From the NCBI RefSeq assembly GCF_015223055.1, contig NZ_JADFBX010000025.1, positions 1 through 41,543 of the forward strand: DNA of 41,543 nt. Reading direction: 5' to 3'. Position numbers and translations under genes: made by a program. This document shows positions 22,888 to 31,587 of this stretch, in pieces. The notes below the pieces were generated by a model. The model was not told the DNA's origin. It did no database searches and saw only the letters and a program-made list of their open reading frames with translations. Within the stretch, counting starts at the first letter, position 1; each line of letters starts with the position of its first letter. Origin of the DNA: Pedobacter sp. MC2016-24 (lineage in GTDB: Bacteria; Bacteroidota; Bacteroidia; Sphingobacteriales; Sphingobacteriaceae).

Positions 22888-23819
22888 TATTTATTGGGGG
22901 TTTTAATTGTAGTAGTGGTATCCGTTCTATTTTCTTTAGCCAGCATGGCTTTGTATTTTTTCTGATCTTTCGCCATCTCTGCAAGGAAAGATTTGGCTCG
23001 TAAAATACTGGCCTCACTTGATTTTTTCAAATCTTTAACTTCTTCCAGGTATTTGCTTTGAGGATGTGTTTCTACGAATTCATCAGCATAGGTAATCGCT
23101 TCGCTATAACGATCTTCCTGACGTGTTTCGTAACTGTTCCTGGCATATGCCATTTGCGATTTAACAATCAGCAAATCCATTTCTTCTGCATATTTAATGT
23201 CAGGGAAATCAATTTGTGCATTTTTTAAAGCAATCACTGCCGATTTGTAATTCACCGCATCAGCGCCCATACCGCCTAAATCGTAATATAACTTGGCATT
23301 GTTATAGGCTTTGTCTTCTAGTTTTGTACGTAATAAACCAATGTATTTACTGGCATCAGCGGCACGCTCACTTTTCGGGTAAAAGTTGATGAACAACTGT
23401 AGCGCATCAATTGCTTTGTAAGTGTTTTCCTGATCCAAAGGTGGAGCTGGTGAATCCAGATAATAGCAATAAGCGCCCATGTAACGGCATTCCTCAGCGT
23501 ATTTACTGGTTGGATAGGTGTCAGCAAAAGATTTAAACTGATATCTTGCAGTGGTGTAATCTCTTAATTTATATAAGGTAAAGGCATAGTGATAGTTCAA
23601 TTCTTCGGCCTCAGCCCTTCCCCTGTATTTCTGAGAAAGATCTTCGAACAAGATCAATGCTTTTGAATAATTCTTTTTGTTATACAACCGCATAGCTTCC
23701 TGATATTTTTTGGCTACGTCATTGCTCAGTCTGATTTTCTCAAACTGGCTTTTGCAACCCGCAATAGCTAGTGCTATAATGGTGAAACTTAATAGTAATA
23801 CGTGTTTAATTTTAAACAT
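22887..23819 (-). CDS. bamD: Outer-membrane assembly lipoprotein BamD
   Basis: A 310-residue lipoprotein of the beta-barrel assembly machine. The signal peptide ends in the lipobox LAIAGCKSQ. Residues about 35-280 are TPR helices: AMRLYNKKNYSKALILFEDL, FTLYKLRDYTTARYQFKSF, and LQLFINFYPKSERAADASKYI are visible repeats. The C-terminal tail is charged and Thr-rich. It is the first gene of the cluster bamD-rpoZ-coaBC-DUF4835. The -7 box ends 4 nt before the ATG, so the message is probably leaderless. Confidence 0.92.
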   Translation of the reverse strand: MFKIKHVLLLSFTIIALAIAGCKSQFEKIRLSNDVAKKYQEAMRLYNKKNYSKALILFEDLSQKYRGRAEAEELNYHYAFTLYKLRDYTTARYQFKSFADTYPTSKYAEECRYMGAYCYYLDSPAPPLDQENTYKAIDALQLFINFYPKSERAADASKYIGLLRTKLEDKAYNNAKLYYDLGGMGADAVNYKSAVIALKNAQIDFPDIKYAEEMDLLIVKSQMAYARNSYETRQEDRYSEAITYADEFVETHPQSKYLEEVKDLKKSSEASILRAKSFLAEMAKDQKKYKAMLAKENRTDTTTTIKTPNK

Positions 23820-23823
23820 TCTG

Positions 23824-23854
23824 CAAAGATAAGTTAATAATACGATACCGTCAA
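23824..23854 (-). promoter_or_regulatory. Promoter of the bamD operon
   Basis: On the minus strand TTG (23854-23852), a 20-nt spacer and TATCTTTG (23831-23824) fit the Bacteroidota consensus. The predicted start of transcription falls at or within a base or two of the bamD ATG. Confidence 0.6.
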
Positions 23855-24051
23855 TTAAAATAATAGGACGCTAAGCTATGCAAAGGGGATGAGGGTAGCA
23901 AGGTCTTAACATAATTTAACATATGACCTAAGTATGGCCAGGCAGGCCCTTTAAAGGAATGGTCCCGACCTTAATCAGGTAATTTTCATGTCGCAGTTTT
24001 TACAAATTCAGTTAATATTGTTATGTTGCATCCGTTATTCACAAAAAACAC

Positions 24052-25383
24052 ATGAAAAGAACAATTACGATGATGATGTGCTTGCTGCCGGTTTTAGGCT
24101 TTGCACAGCAGCCAGGTAAAAACTGGCATTTGCAGTCCAAGGACGCAGATAAGGTTTATGGAACCGGGGTGATCAAAGCCTACGATGAATTGTTAAAGGG
24201 TAAAACACCAACAACCGTTGTTGTTGCTGTGCTTGATGGCGGGATTGATACCTTGCATGAGGACCTGAGAACCAATTTATGGAGAAACCTGAAAGAAAAA
24301 CCAGGAAATGTTGACGTAGATGGTAACGGCTATAAAGGGGATGTTGTAGGCTGGAACTTTTTAGGCGGTCCAAACGGACAGGTGACCAATGAGGCTTCAG
24401 AATATCAACGCGTGTATTTTCAATATAAGTCGATGTTTGAAAATGTTCAAAATGAAAAGGACGTAAAAAAGAAAGATAAGCAACATTACATATCCTGGGT
24501 ACTCAGCAAAAGTTTGCTGAAAAAAGGGGATACAGTAGCCCCCGTGTATTTTAGAGGAGAACAGGTAAAAGATGATCTTTATAATGAAAAAGATCGTTTT
24601 TATGGAAATTCAAACCTGATCGGCGATCCTTATTTTCATGGGACGCATGTGGCCGGTATTATTGGAGCTGAACGTGGTAACAATATTGGTATGGACGGCA
24701 TTGCCAGTGCAGTAAACCTGATGGGCATCAGAGCGGTTCCTAATGGTGATGAGTACGATAAAGACATCGCTCTGGGTATTCGCTATGCGGTAGACAATGG
24801 TGCGCAGATCATCAACATGAGCTTCGGTAAGGCTGTATCTCCCGAACGCAAAATGGTAGAAGATGCCATTCGTTATGCCGAAAAGAAAGGTGTACTGATT
24901 GTCAATGCAGCCGGTAATGACGGTACGGATATTGACCTTCATCCGCATTATCCTTCACCTTTTCATATGAAAGGAGAGGGCAGGGCTTCGAATATGATTA
25001 CCGTAGGCGCAAGTGGGGCGACAGAAGCTGGCCTGGTGGCCGGATTTAGCAATTATGGCGTTAAAACTGTAGATGTATTTGCTCCGGGTGTGGCCATTTA
25101 TTCGACCTTGCCTGATAACAAATACAGTCCGCTGTCTGGTACCAGTATGGCCACTCCTGTAGTTGCGGGTATCGCTGCGCTCATCAAAAGCTATTATCCA
25201 CAGCTGACAGCAAAACAAATCAAATACATCATTGAAAACTCGGTAACCAAAATCGATTTTCCCGTTACCAAACCTAAGTCGGGCGGTAAAAAAGTTGCCA
25301 TGACAGAATTGTGCAGAACTGGCGGTATCGTAAATGCTTATGATGCGCTGGTAATGGCCGATAAAATGTCTAAAGCCAACTAA
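24052..25383 (+). CDS. Secreted S8 family (subtilisin-like) serine peptidase
   Basis: A 443-residue protease with a signal peptide ending GFAQQ. The catalytic triad is complete: D62 in VVAVLDGGID, H196 in FHGTHVAGI and S365 in SGTSMATPV. The oxyanion Asn is in NAAGNDG. Compared with subtilisin, about 100 extra residues separate Asp and His, including a Lys-rich helical piece (NVQNEKDVKKKDKQHYISW). No pro-domain and no C-terminal sorting domain are seen, so it is probably periplasmic or released. The stop is only 4 nt from that of the convergent LacI gene. Confidence 0.92.
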   Translation: MKRTITMMMCLLPVLGFAQQPGKNWHLQSKDADKVYGTGVIKAYDELLKGKTPTTVVVAVLDGGIDTLHEDLRTNLWRNLKEKPGNVDVDGNGYKGDVVGWNFLGGPNGQVTNEASEYQRVYFQYKSMFENVQNEKDVKKKDKQHYISWVLSKSLLKKGDTVAPVYFRGEQVKDDLYNEKDRFYGNSNLIGDPYFHGTHVAGIIGAERGNNIGMDGIASAVNLMGIRAVPNGDEYDKDIALGIRYAVDNGAQIINMSFGKAVSPERKMVEDAIRYAEKKGVLIVNAAGNDGTDIDLHPHYPSPFHMKGEGRASNMITVGASGATEAGLVAGFSNYGVKTVDVFAPGVAIYSTLPDNKYSPLSGTSMATPVVAGIAALIKSYYPQLTAKQIKYIIENSVTKIDFPVTKPKSGGKKVAMTELCRTGGIVNAYDALVMADKMSKAN

Positions 25384-25387
25384 GTAG

Positions 25388-26392
25388 CTATCTGACAAAT
25401 AATTTAGTATCAATCACCCGGTTCTCAAATTCTGTGACCGGGTGTTTGCTTTCGATCAGCTGCAAGAGTAGCTCTGTAGCCTGTTGCCCGATTTCAAAAG
25501 CAGGCTGCCTTACTGAAGTCAGGGGATAACTAAACAAATCAAGCACATCCGCATTACTAAAACCGGCGATGATGAGATCCTGACCAATATTTAGATTTTT
25601 CAATACAGAAAGACAACCTACCGATAGCCGGTCGCTGCCCACAAAGATGGCATCCGGAGTATCTTTCAGATTCATCACTTCTGCAACAGCAGATTCAATT
25701 TCATCGTAAAACATACCACCGTGGTTACAGTGCTTGATGTAATTCGGATTTGGTGTAATGCCATATTCCTGAAGTGCCCGGGTATAACCTTTCAATCGAT
25801 CTATGCTGATCGAAAGCTGGCCGGAGTTGGTCAGATGGGCAATTTTCCTTTTCCCAGACTTGATCAGGTGAACTGTGGCATCGTAAGCTCCCTGTTCATT
25901 ATTTGCAGTGATTTTATGGGTATTGATATCTTCCGCAATCCGATCAAAAAATACCATCGGCAAACCTTTGTCGTGTAAATCGCGTAAATGCGAAGTATCG
26001 GCTGTTTCAGCGGATAGTGAAACCAGGAGTCCATCCACAGAGCGGGATGCCAAATGCTGGATATTGATTTTCTCCCGATCATAGGACTCATGCGTTTGGG
26101 TAATGATGACATGATAACCACGGTCATACGCAATAGATTCAATGCCGCTAATGGCTTGTGAGAAATAATAATTTGCCACTTCGCTCACCAGTACACCAAT
26201 AGATTTACTGCGTCGTACTTTTAAACTCAGCGCACTTGGGTTGGGTTGATAGTTGATTTTCTCTGCGTATTCTAATACCAGTTTTTTAGTTTTCGAACTA
26301 ATTTCATAAGTATCTCTCAGGGCTCTTGAAACGGTTGATGTGGAAAGGCCAAGTGCGGTGGCGATATCTTTTAAAGTAGGTGGCTCAAACAT
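25388..26392 (-). CDS. LacI family transcriptional regulator of the pectin locus
   Basis: A 334-residue regulator with an N-terminal helix-turn-helix (LKDIATALGLSTSTVSRAL) and hinge (INYQPNPSALSLKVRRS), then a periplasmic-binding-protein-like effector domain (SIGVLVSEVANYYFSQAI to the end). It is divergent from susC and sits at the edge of the pectin locus, so it most likely controls it, with a uronate or oligogalacturonide-derived effector inferred. Two matching 27-bp elements upstream of susC and uxaB are candidate operators, and a partial copy near its own start hints at autoregulation. Confidence 0.9.
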   Translation of the reverse strand: MFEPPTLKDIATALGLSTSTVSRALRDTYEISSKTKKLVLEYAEKINYQPNPSALSLKVRRSKSIGVLVSEVANYYFSQAISGIESIAYDRGYHVIITQTHESYDREKINIQHLASRSVDGLLVSLSAETADTSHLRDLHDKGLPMVFFDRIAEDINTHKITANNEQGAYDATVHLIKSGKRKIAHLTNSGQLSISIDRLKGYTRALQEYGITPNPNYIKHCNHGGMFYDEIESAVAEVMNLKDTPDAIFVGSDRLSVGCLSVLKNLNIGQDLIIAGFSNADVLDLFSYPLTSVRQPAFEIGQQATELLLQLIESKHPVTEFENRVIDTKLFVR

Positions 26393-26404
26393 AAAATAAG
26401 GATT

Positions 26405-26418
26405 AGCTAAACGTTGTC
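26405..26418 (-). promoter_or_regulatory. Partial operator near the LacI gene start
   Basis: The minus strand reads GACAACGTTTAGC, resembling half of the 27-bp element found upstream of uxaB (GAGAACGTTTGC). Only one AACGTT is present. It lies 13 nt ahead of the regulator ATG, a place suited to autoregulation. This is a weak match. Confidence 0.3.
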
Positions 26419-26474
26419 AATTGAATTTATACGCAATATAAGGTTATTATTAGATAACACCATTCTTCGTTGGC

Positions 26475-26501
26475 AACGATGTCGGGAACGATTGCACAAA
26501 T
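26475..26501 (+). promoter_or_regulatory. Candidate LacI operator upstream of susC
   Basis: A 27-bp element with the form AACGAT-N6-AACGAT followed by TGCACAAAT. It is identical at 22 of 27 positions to the element upstream of uxaB. The 12-bp spacing of the two AACGAT units and a flanking palindrome (TCGTTG-G-CAACGA, 26467-26479) suggest protein binding. It lies 95 nt ahead of the susC start. I could not assign a convincing -33/-7 promoter next to it. Confidence 0.6.
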
Positions 26502-26595
26502 TTAACTGTTCCCTCCAGAACTTTTATCACATAAAACAGTGTAATTTGTTATTAAGGCAGCTGAGGCATGCCCACATAACCAAATATAATAACGT

Positions 26596-29500
26596 ATGAA
26601 AAAACTTTTACTACTCTGTAGTGCAGTAATCCTGTTCTTTGGATTGGCTCATGCACAGCAAACCCGGCAAGTGACGGGTAAGGTAACAGACAAATCCGGA
26701 AAGGAAACGATTCCCGGAGCCAGTGTAACCATTAAAGGAACCAAAATCTCTGTAAGTACCGATGAAAAAGGGCAGTTTAAACTTCCTGTTCCAACAACTG
26801 GTGAAATTATCCTGGTAGCCAGCTATATCGGTTACAAAAAACAAGAAATCACAGTAGGCAATCAATCTAAGGTTAATTTTAGTCTGCAGGATGATGTAGC
26901 TTCACTTGATGAAGTGGTGATCAACATCGGATACGGTACGGTTAAGAAAAAAGATTTAACTGGGGCCGTTTCTTCGGTAGGTGCTGATGTGATAGCCGCC
27001 GCGCCAGTGTCTTCGGCATTGGAAGCTATTTCCGGACGTGTAGCAGGTGTCAGTATTGCAACAACTGAAGGTTCTCCAGATGCAGAAATGACGGTTAGAG
27101 TTAGAGGAGGAAATTCCATCACACAAAGTAATGCCCCGCTTTATATTGTTGATGGATTTCCCGTAAACTCGATCTCTGATATTGCACCCCAGGATATTGA
27201 AACTATAGACATCTTAAAAGATGGTTCTTCTACGGCTATCTATGGGTCAAGAGGCGCAAATGGAGTGGTATTGATTACGACAAAGAATAGCAAGAACGGC
27301 AAAACCAGCATCAGCTATAATATGTTCACCGGTCCAAGAAAACTAGCGAAAAAACTGGATGTGCTGTCTCCCCTGGATTATGCAACATGGCAATATGAAA
27401 GGGCACTTTTAGATAAATCACTTGATACATATACGAAATATCTGGGTAATTATCAGGATATAGACTTATACGCAAATACACCTGCAAACGATTGGCAAGA
27501 TATTATCTTCGGTCGTACTGGAAATACTTATAACCAAAATCTAAACATCAGCGGCGGAAGCGAAAAAACAAAATACAGTCTTAGTCATAGCTTTGTTAAA
27601 GACAAAGCGATCATGCAGCTCTCAGGTTATGAAAGGCAAAACCTCAACTTTAAGCTGAACCATAAATTGTATGACAAATTAACCCTTGATTTCGGAGCAC
27701 GTTATTCTGATACCAAAACTAAAGGCGGTGGCGCAAACGAACAAAATGAGAAATCATCTTCTGATTCTCGTTTGAAAAACGCAATGATTTATCCTCCTTT
27801 TCCTGTACAGGGGCTTACGACCACTACAGAAACCGATGATACTTTCAACTTATACAATCCAATGATTTCTATATCAGATAACGATCAGTATATTCATCGT
27901 AAAGCCTACAATTTAAATGGCGCATTAAGCTATCAAATGATTGATAATTTAACATTGCGTACTGAAGTTGGATATGATGGGATCAGGAATGATCAGGACC
28001 GTTTTTATGGCGTAACAACCTATTATGTAAGAAATGCTCCTGCTGCTGCAAATCAGAATTTACCGGCGATTATTTTTACTGATGGCAATTCTACAAGTTT
28101 CAGAAATACAAACACTTTAAACTACAATTTCAAACAAACTTTAGGTAAAGACCATAACTTAACTGTTTTGGCTGGACAGGAGTTTTTGAAAACCGAAGTA
28201 GGTACTTTAACAAATGTTGTTCATGGATTCCCAAAAACATTTACTTTTCAGCAAGCCAGGGTATTGTCTACTCAGGGACAGGCTAATTCCGTAGACAATA
28301 ATTTTGATCGTGATTACAAATTGCTTTCCTTCTTTGGACGAGCTAATTATGATTACAAAGGTAAATATTTGTTAAGCGCTACCTTTCGGGCAGATGGTTC
28401 TTCCAAATTTGCTGAGGGAAATCAATGGGGATATTTTCCTTCCGTATCTGCCGCTTGGAGAGTTTCTCAGGAGCGCTTTATGGAGAGCACACGCTCATGG
28501 TTATCTGATTTAAAGATCAGGGGTAGTTTTGGTACAGCTGGAAACGATGGGATTCCAAATGGACAAATGGTACAAACCTATCAAAATGCAACTACTGCCT
28601 GGGTAAATGGTTATGGTAACTTTTGGGCACCCTCTAAAATAATGGCAAACCCAGATTTGACATGGGAAACTACCACTTCAAGAAATATTGGTTTAGACTT
28701 CTCTTTATTCAATGCAAAAATAACGGGTACAGTTGATGCATATTTAAACAGAACAAACGATGTACTGGTGAAATTTCCGGTTGCCGGAAGTGGTTATGAT
28801 TTCCAATATCGTAATATTGGGAAGACGCAGAATAAAGGCATCGAATTAGGGGTAAACTGGAGTGCTATTAAAAAAACTAATTTTGACTTAAGTGTTAGTG
28901 CAAACATCAGTTTCAATAGAAATGAAGTACTTTCATTAGGATCTCTAAAAAGTATTCCAGGAACATCTGGATGGGCATCAACAGAAATAGGTGTTGATTA
29001 TTTAATCGAGTCCGGAGCTTCCTTAGGCCGTATTTACGGGTATAAAAACGATGGCAGATATGAAGTGTCAGATTTTGACCGGTATGATGCAGCAAGCGGA
29101 AACTGGATCTTAAAACCTGGTGTGGTGAATGCAACTTCATTTATCGGAACTTTGCGTCCCGGTTCTATGAAAATTAAAGACCTTAATAATGACGGGATAA
29201 TTAGTCTGGATGACAGGTCTATCATTGGAAATGCCAATCCTTTGCATACAGGAGGTTTCTCTGTCAATTCAAGAATTTACAATTTTGATGTGGCAGCATT
29301 CTTTAACTGGAGTTATGGAAATGATATCTATAATGCCAACAAAATAGAATATACATCAACAAGTAAATACAATTCCAGGAATATGATTTCTACCATGGCT
29401 ACGGGAAATCGCTGGACTAACCTTCGTTCAGATGGTACCATTAGCAATGATGCTGCTGAATTGGCGGCTATGAATGCTGGCACAACTTTATGGTCGCCAT

Positions 29501-29787
29501 ATATGAAGACTTTTGTACTGAGCGATTGGGCCGTAGAAGATGGTTCTTTTTTAAGATTATCTACCGTAACTATAGGTTACACATTACCAGCCGCAATATC
29601 CTCTAAGCTAAAGATGAAAAAACTGAGAGTTTATGCTTCTGGTTATAACTTATTCTTATGGACAAACTACAGCGGTTTTGATCCTGAAGTTTCTACCAGA
29701 CGTAACGACAATCTAACTCCGGGGGTTGATTATTCTGCTTATCCGAAAAGCAAATCTTTTGTTTTTGGTTTGAATGTTAATTTTTAA
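26596..29787 (+). CDS. SusC-like TonB-dependent outer-membrane transporter
   Basis: A 1063-residue transporter expected to carry pectin-derived oligosaccharides across the outer membrane with its SusD partner. Features in order are a signal peptide ending GLAHAQQ, a carboxypeptidase-regulatory-like domain (QVTGKVTDKSGKETIPGASV onward), a TonB-box region, and a plug with the SusC signature (PLYIVDGFPV, DIETIDILKDGSSTAIYGSRG, split by one residue, then ANGVVLITTK). The barrel ends FVFGLNVNF. It is the first gene of the polysaccharide locus, and susD follows 10 nt after its stop. Confidence 0.95.
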   Translation: MKKLLLLCSAVILFFGLAHAQQTRQVTGKVTDKSGKETIPGASVTIKGTKISVSTDEKGQFKLPVPTTGEIILVASYIGYKKQEITVGNQSKVNFSLQDDVASLDEVVINIGYGTVKKKDLTGAVSSVGADVIAAAPVSSALEAISGRVAGVSIATTEGSPDAEMTVRVRGGNSITQSNAPLYIVDGFPVNSISDIAPQDIETIDILKDGSSTAIYGSRGANGVVLITTKNSKNGKTSISYNMFTGPRKLAKKLDVLSPLDYATWQYERALLDKSLDTYTKYLGNYQDIDLYANTPANDWQDIIFGRTGNTYNQNLNISGGSEKTKYSLSHSFVKDKAIMQLSGYERQNLNFKLNHKLYDKLTLDFGARYSDTKTKGGGANEQNEKSSSDSRLKNAMIYPPFPVQGLTTTTETDDTFNLYNPMISISDNDQYIHRKAYNLNGALSYQMIDNLTLRTEVGYDGIRNDQDRFYGVTTYYVRNAPAAANQNLPAIIFTDGNSTSFRNTNTLNYNFKQTLGKDHNLTVLAGQEFLKTEVGTLTNVVHGFPKTFTFQQARVLSTQGQANSVDNNFDRDYKLLSFFGRANYDYKGKYLLSATFRADGSSKFAEGNQWGYFPSVSAAWRVSQERFMESTRSWLSDLKIRGSFGTAGNDGIPNGQMVQTYQNATTAWVNGYGNFWAPSKIMANPDLTWETTTSRNIGLDFSLFNAKITGTVDAYLNRTNDVLVKFPVAGSGYDFQYRNIGKTQNKGIELGVNWSAIKKTNFDLSVSANISFNRNEVLSLGSLKSIPGTSGWASTEIGVDYLIESGASLGRIYGYKNDGRYEVSDFDRYDAASGNWILKPGVVNATSFIGTLRPGSMKIKDLNNDGIISLDDRSIIGNANPLHTGGFSVNSRIYNFDVAAFFNWSYGNDIYNANKIEYTSTSKYNSRNMISTMATGNRWTNLRSDGTISNDAAELAAMNAGTTLWSPYMKTFVLSDWAVEDGSFLRLSTVTIGYTLPAAISSKLKMKKLRVYASGYNLFLWTNYSGFDPEVSTRRNDNLTPGVDYSAYPKSKSFVFGLNVNF

Positions 29788-29797
29788 TAAGAAAGAG

Positions 29798-31576
29798 ATG
29801 AAAAAGATTATATATGCTTTAATCGCATTTACAGGGCTTGTTTTCGTAGGTGGCTGTAAAAAAACACTAGATGCGCCAAGTAAATCGGCTCTTGAGCCAT
29901 CCGTTATTTTTTCCACCCCAAGTCTTGCAAAAGGAGCAATAGCGGGTATTCTGCAGTCCTTCGGTGAAACCAATTCTTATCGCGGCAGATTTTTGGTCTA
30001 TTATGGACTGAACAATGATGCTGAGGTTTACAATACATTGAAATCGGTTGATGATGATAAGGCAAAACTTTCTAACTACAATGCTAATGTTAGCAACGGT
30101 CAAATGAACACAGCTGATAACGCCTGGGCCAAATTCTATGAGGGCATTGAAAGAGCAAGTATGGCCATCGTTGGTCTTAAAACTTACGGTAATGTGGAGA
30201 GTAATCCGGAGTTGGCACAGATGTTAGGCGAAGCATTAACTTTAAGAGCTGTAATATATAACGATTTGATTAAAGGTTGGGGTGATGTTCCTGCAAGATT
30301 CGAACCTGTTAACTCAGCTACTACCTATTTAGCAAGAAGTAGCAGGGATGTGATTTATAAACAATTGATTGCCGATTTGGATGAGGCTGCGACATATTTA
30401 CCCTGGCCGAATGAAACAACAGTAACCAGTAGTGTTGAACATGTAAATAAGGCATTTGCAAAAGGGTTAAGAGCTAGATTAGCTTTGGCTGCAGGCGGTT
30501 ATGCGCAACGTTTAGATGGTAACGTGAGTTTAAGCACGGATCCTGATCTGTCTCGAGAAAAAATGTATGCCATAGCTAAAAAAGAATGTCTGGAGATCAT
30601 TGCTAGTGGAAAATTAAGATTGCTTGGTTTTGAGGATGTTTTTAGAAAACTGAACGAAGAAGCAGGTGCTGCAGGCTTAGAGTCGATGTGGGAGATTCCA
30701 TTTAGTGAAGGCCGCGGTCGCGTAATTTTTGATTTGGGTGTAAAGCACACCACAACGGACAAATACACAGGTCAAAATAAAGGTGGCACCAACGGCCCAA
30801 ACCCGATTATGTGGTATGAATATGATCGGGATGATGTCAGAAGAGCTGTTTCTGTAGTGCCCTATGAATGGACTAATGGTGTTCAGGTTCCAAACACCTT
30901 AGGTAGATGGTATTTTGGTAAATATCGTTATGAGTGGATGAAACGTAAGGTTACTTCTACCAATGATGATGGTTTAAACTGGATGTATATGCGCTATGCC
31001 GACGTTGTTCTGATGGCTGCTGAAGCTGTAAACGAATTAGATGGGCCAGCTACTGCAGCACCTTATTTAAAGATGATCCGTGATAGGGCATTCCCGAATA
31101 ATGCAGCTAAAGTAGCAGCTTTTATGACCCAGGCAACAGCATCTAAACCCGCGTTTTTCAATGCTATTGTAGATGAGAGAGCGTTGGAGTTTACTGGAGA
31201 AATGCTTAGGAAAGGTGATTTGATACGCTGGAACTTGTTGTCCACCAAATTGACAGAAGCAAAAGTTAAATTAGAGCAATTGGAGAAAAGACAAGGCAAG
31301 TACGCTAACCTTCCTGCTAAAATCTATTACAAAACTTTACCTGACGCCGAAACAGTTGAAATTTATGGTTTGAATTTCGGAGATACCGATGCGCTGGGTG
31401 CAACATTAGGGTATACCTCAAATAAAAGCTGGACAATGATATCTACGGGAGAAACTAAGACTTTTTGGGACGCATTATTTGTAAAAGACCCTAACAAACA
31501 GCAGTTTTGGCCGATTTGGCAGGTTTTCTTGGATTCATCAAATGGTATACTAAATAATAATAACTTGAACTTATAA
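29798..31576 (+). CDS. SusD/RagB-like surface glycan-binding lipoprotein
   Basis: A 592-residue lipoprotein that caps the SusC channel and binds its glycan. The start at MKKIIYALIAFTG is chosen; an ATG eight codons earlier lies inside the susC end. The lipobox is FVGGCKKT. The helical TPR-like core of the RagB/SusD family is recognisable: EALTLRAVIYNDLIKGWGDVP, YMRYADVVLMAAEAVNEL, and a C-terminal IVDERALEFTGEMLRKGDLIRW. The substrate, probably oligogalacturonides, is inferred from the neighbouring enzymes. Confidence 0.94.
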   Translation: MKKIIYALIAFTGLVFVGGCKKTLDAPSKSALEPSVIFSTPSLAKGAIAGILQSFGETNSYRGRFLVYYGLNNDAEVYNTLKSVDDDKAKLSNYNANVSNGQMNTADNAWAKFYEGIERASMAIVGLKTYGNVESNPELAQMLGEALTLRAVIYNDLIKGWGDVPARFEPVNSATTYLARSSRDVIYKQLIADLDEAATYLPWPNETTVTSSVEHVNKAFAKGLRARLALAAGGYAQRLDGNVSLSTDPDLSREKMYAIAKKECLEIIASGKLRLLGFEDVFRKLNEEAGAAGLESMWEIPFSEGRGRVIFDLGVKHTTTDKYTGQNKGGTNGPNPIMWYEYDRDDVRRAVSVVPYEWTNGVQVPNTLGRWYFGKYRYEWMKRKVTSTNDDGLNWMYMRYADVVLMAAEAVNELDGPATAAPYLKMIRDRAFPNNAAKVAAFMTQATASKPAFFNAIVDERALEFTGEMLRKGDLIRWNLLSTKLTEAKVKLEQLEKRQGKYANLPAKIYYKTLPDAETVEIYGLNFGDTDALGATLGYTSNKSWTMISTGETKTFWDALFVKDPNKQQFWPIWQVFLDSSNGILNNNNLNL

Positions 31577-31587
31577 CTCGTCAGGTC

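Noticed and set aside
24955..25413. A 152-codon minus-strand frame antisense to the end of the S8 peptidase
   Set aside because: The peptidase on the other strand has a complete triad, and the frame also runs into the 3' end of the LacI gene. It shows no recognisable protein features.
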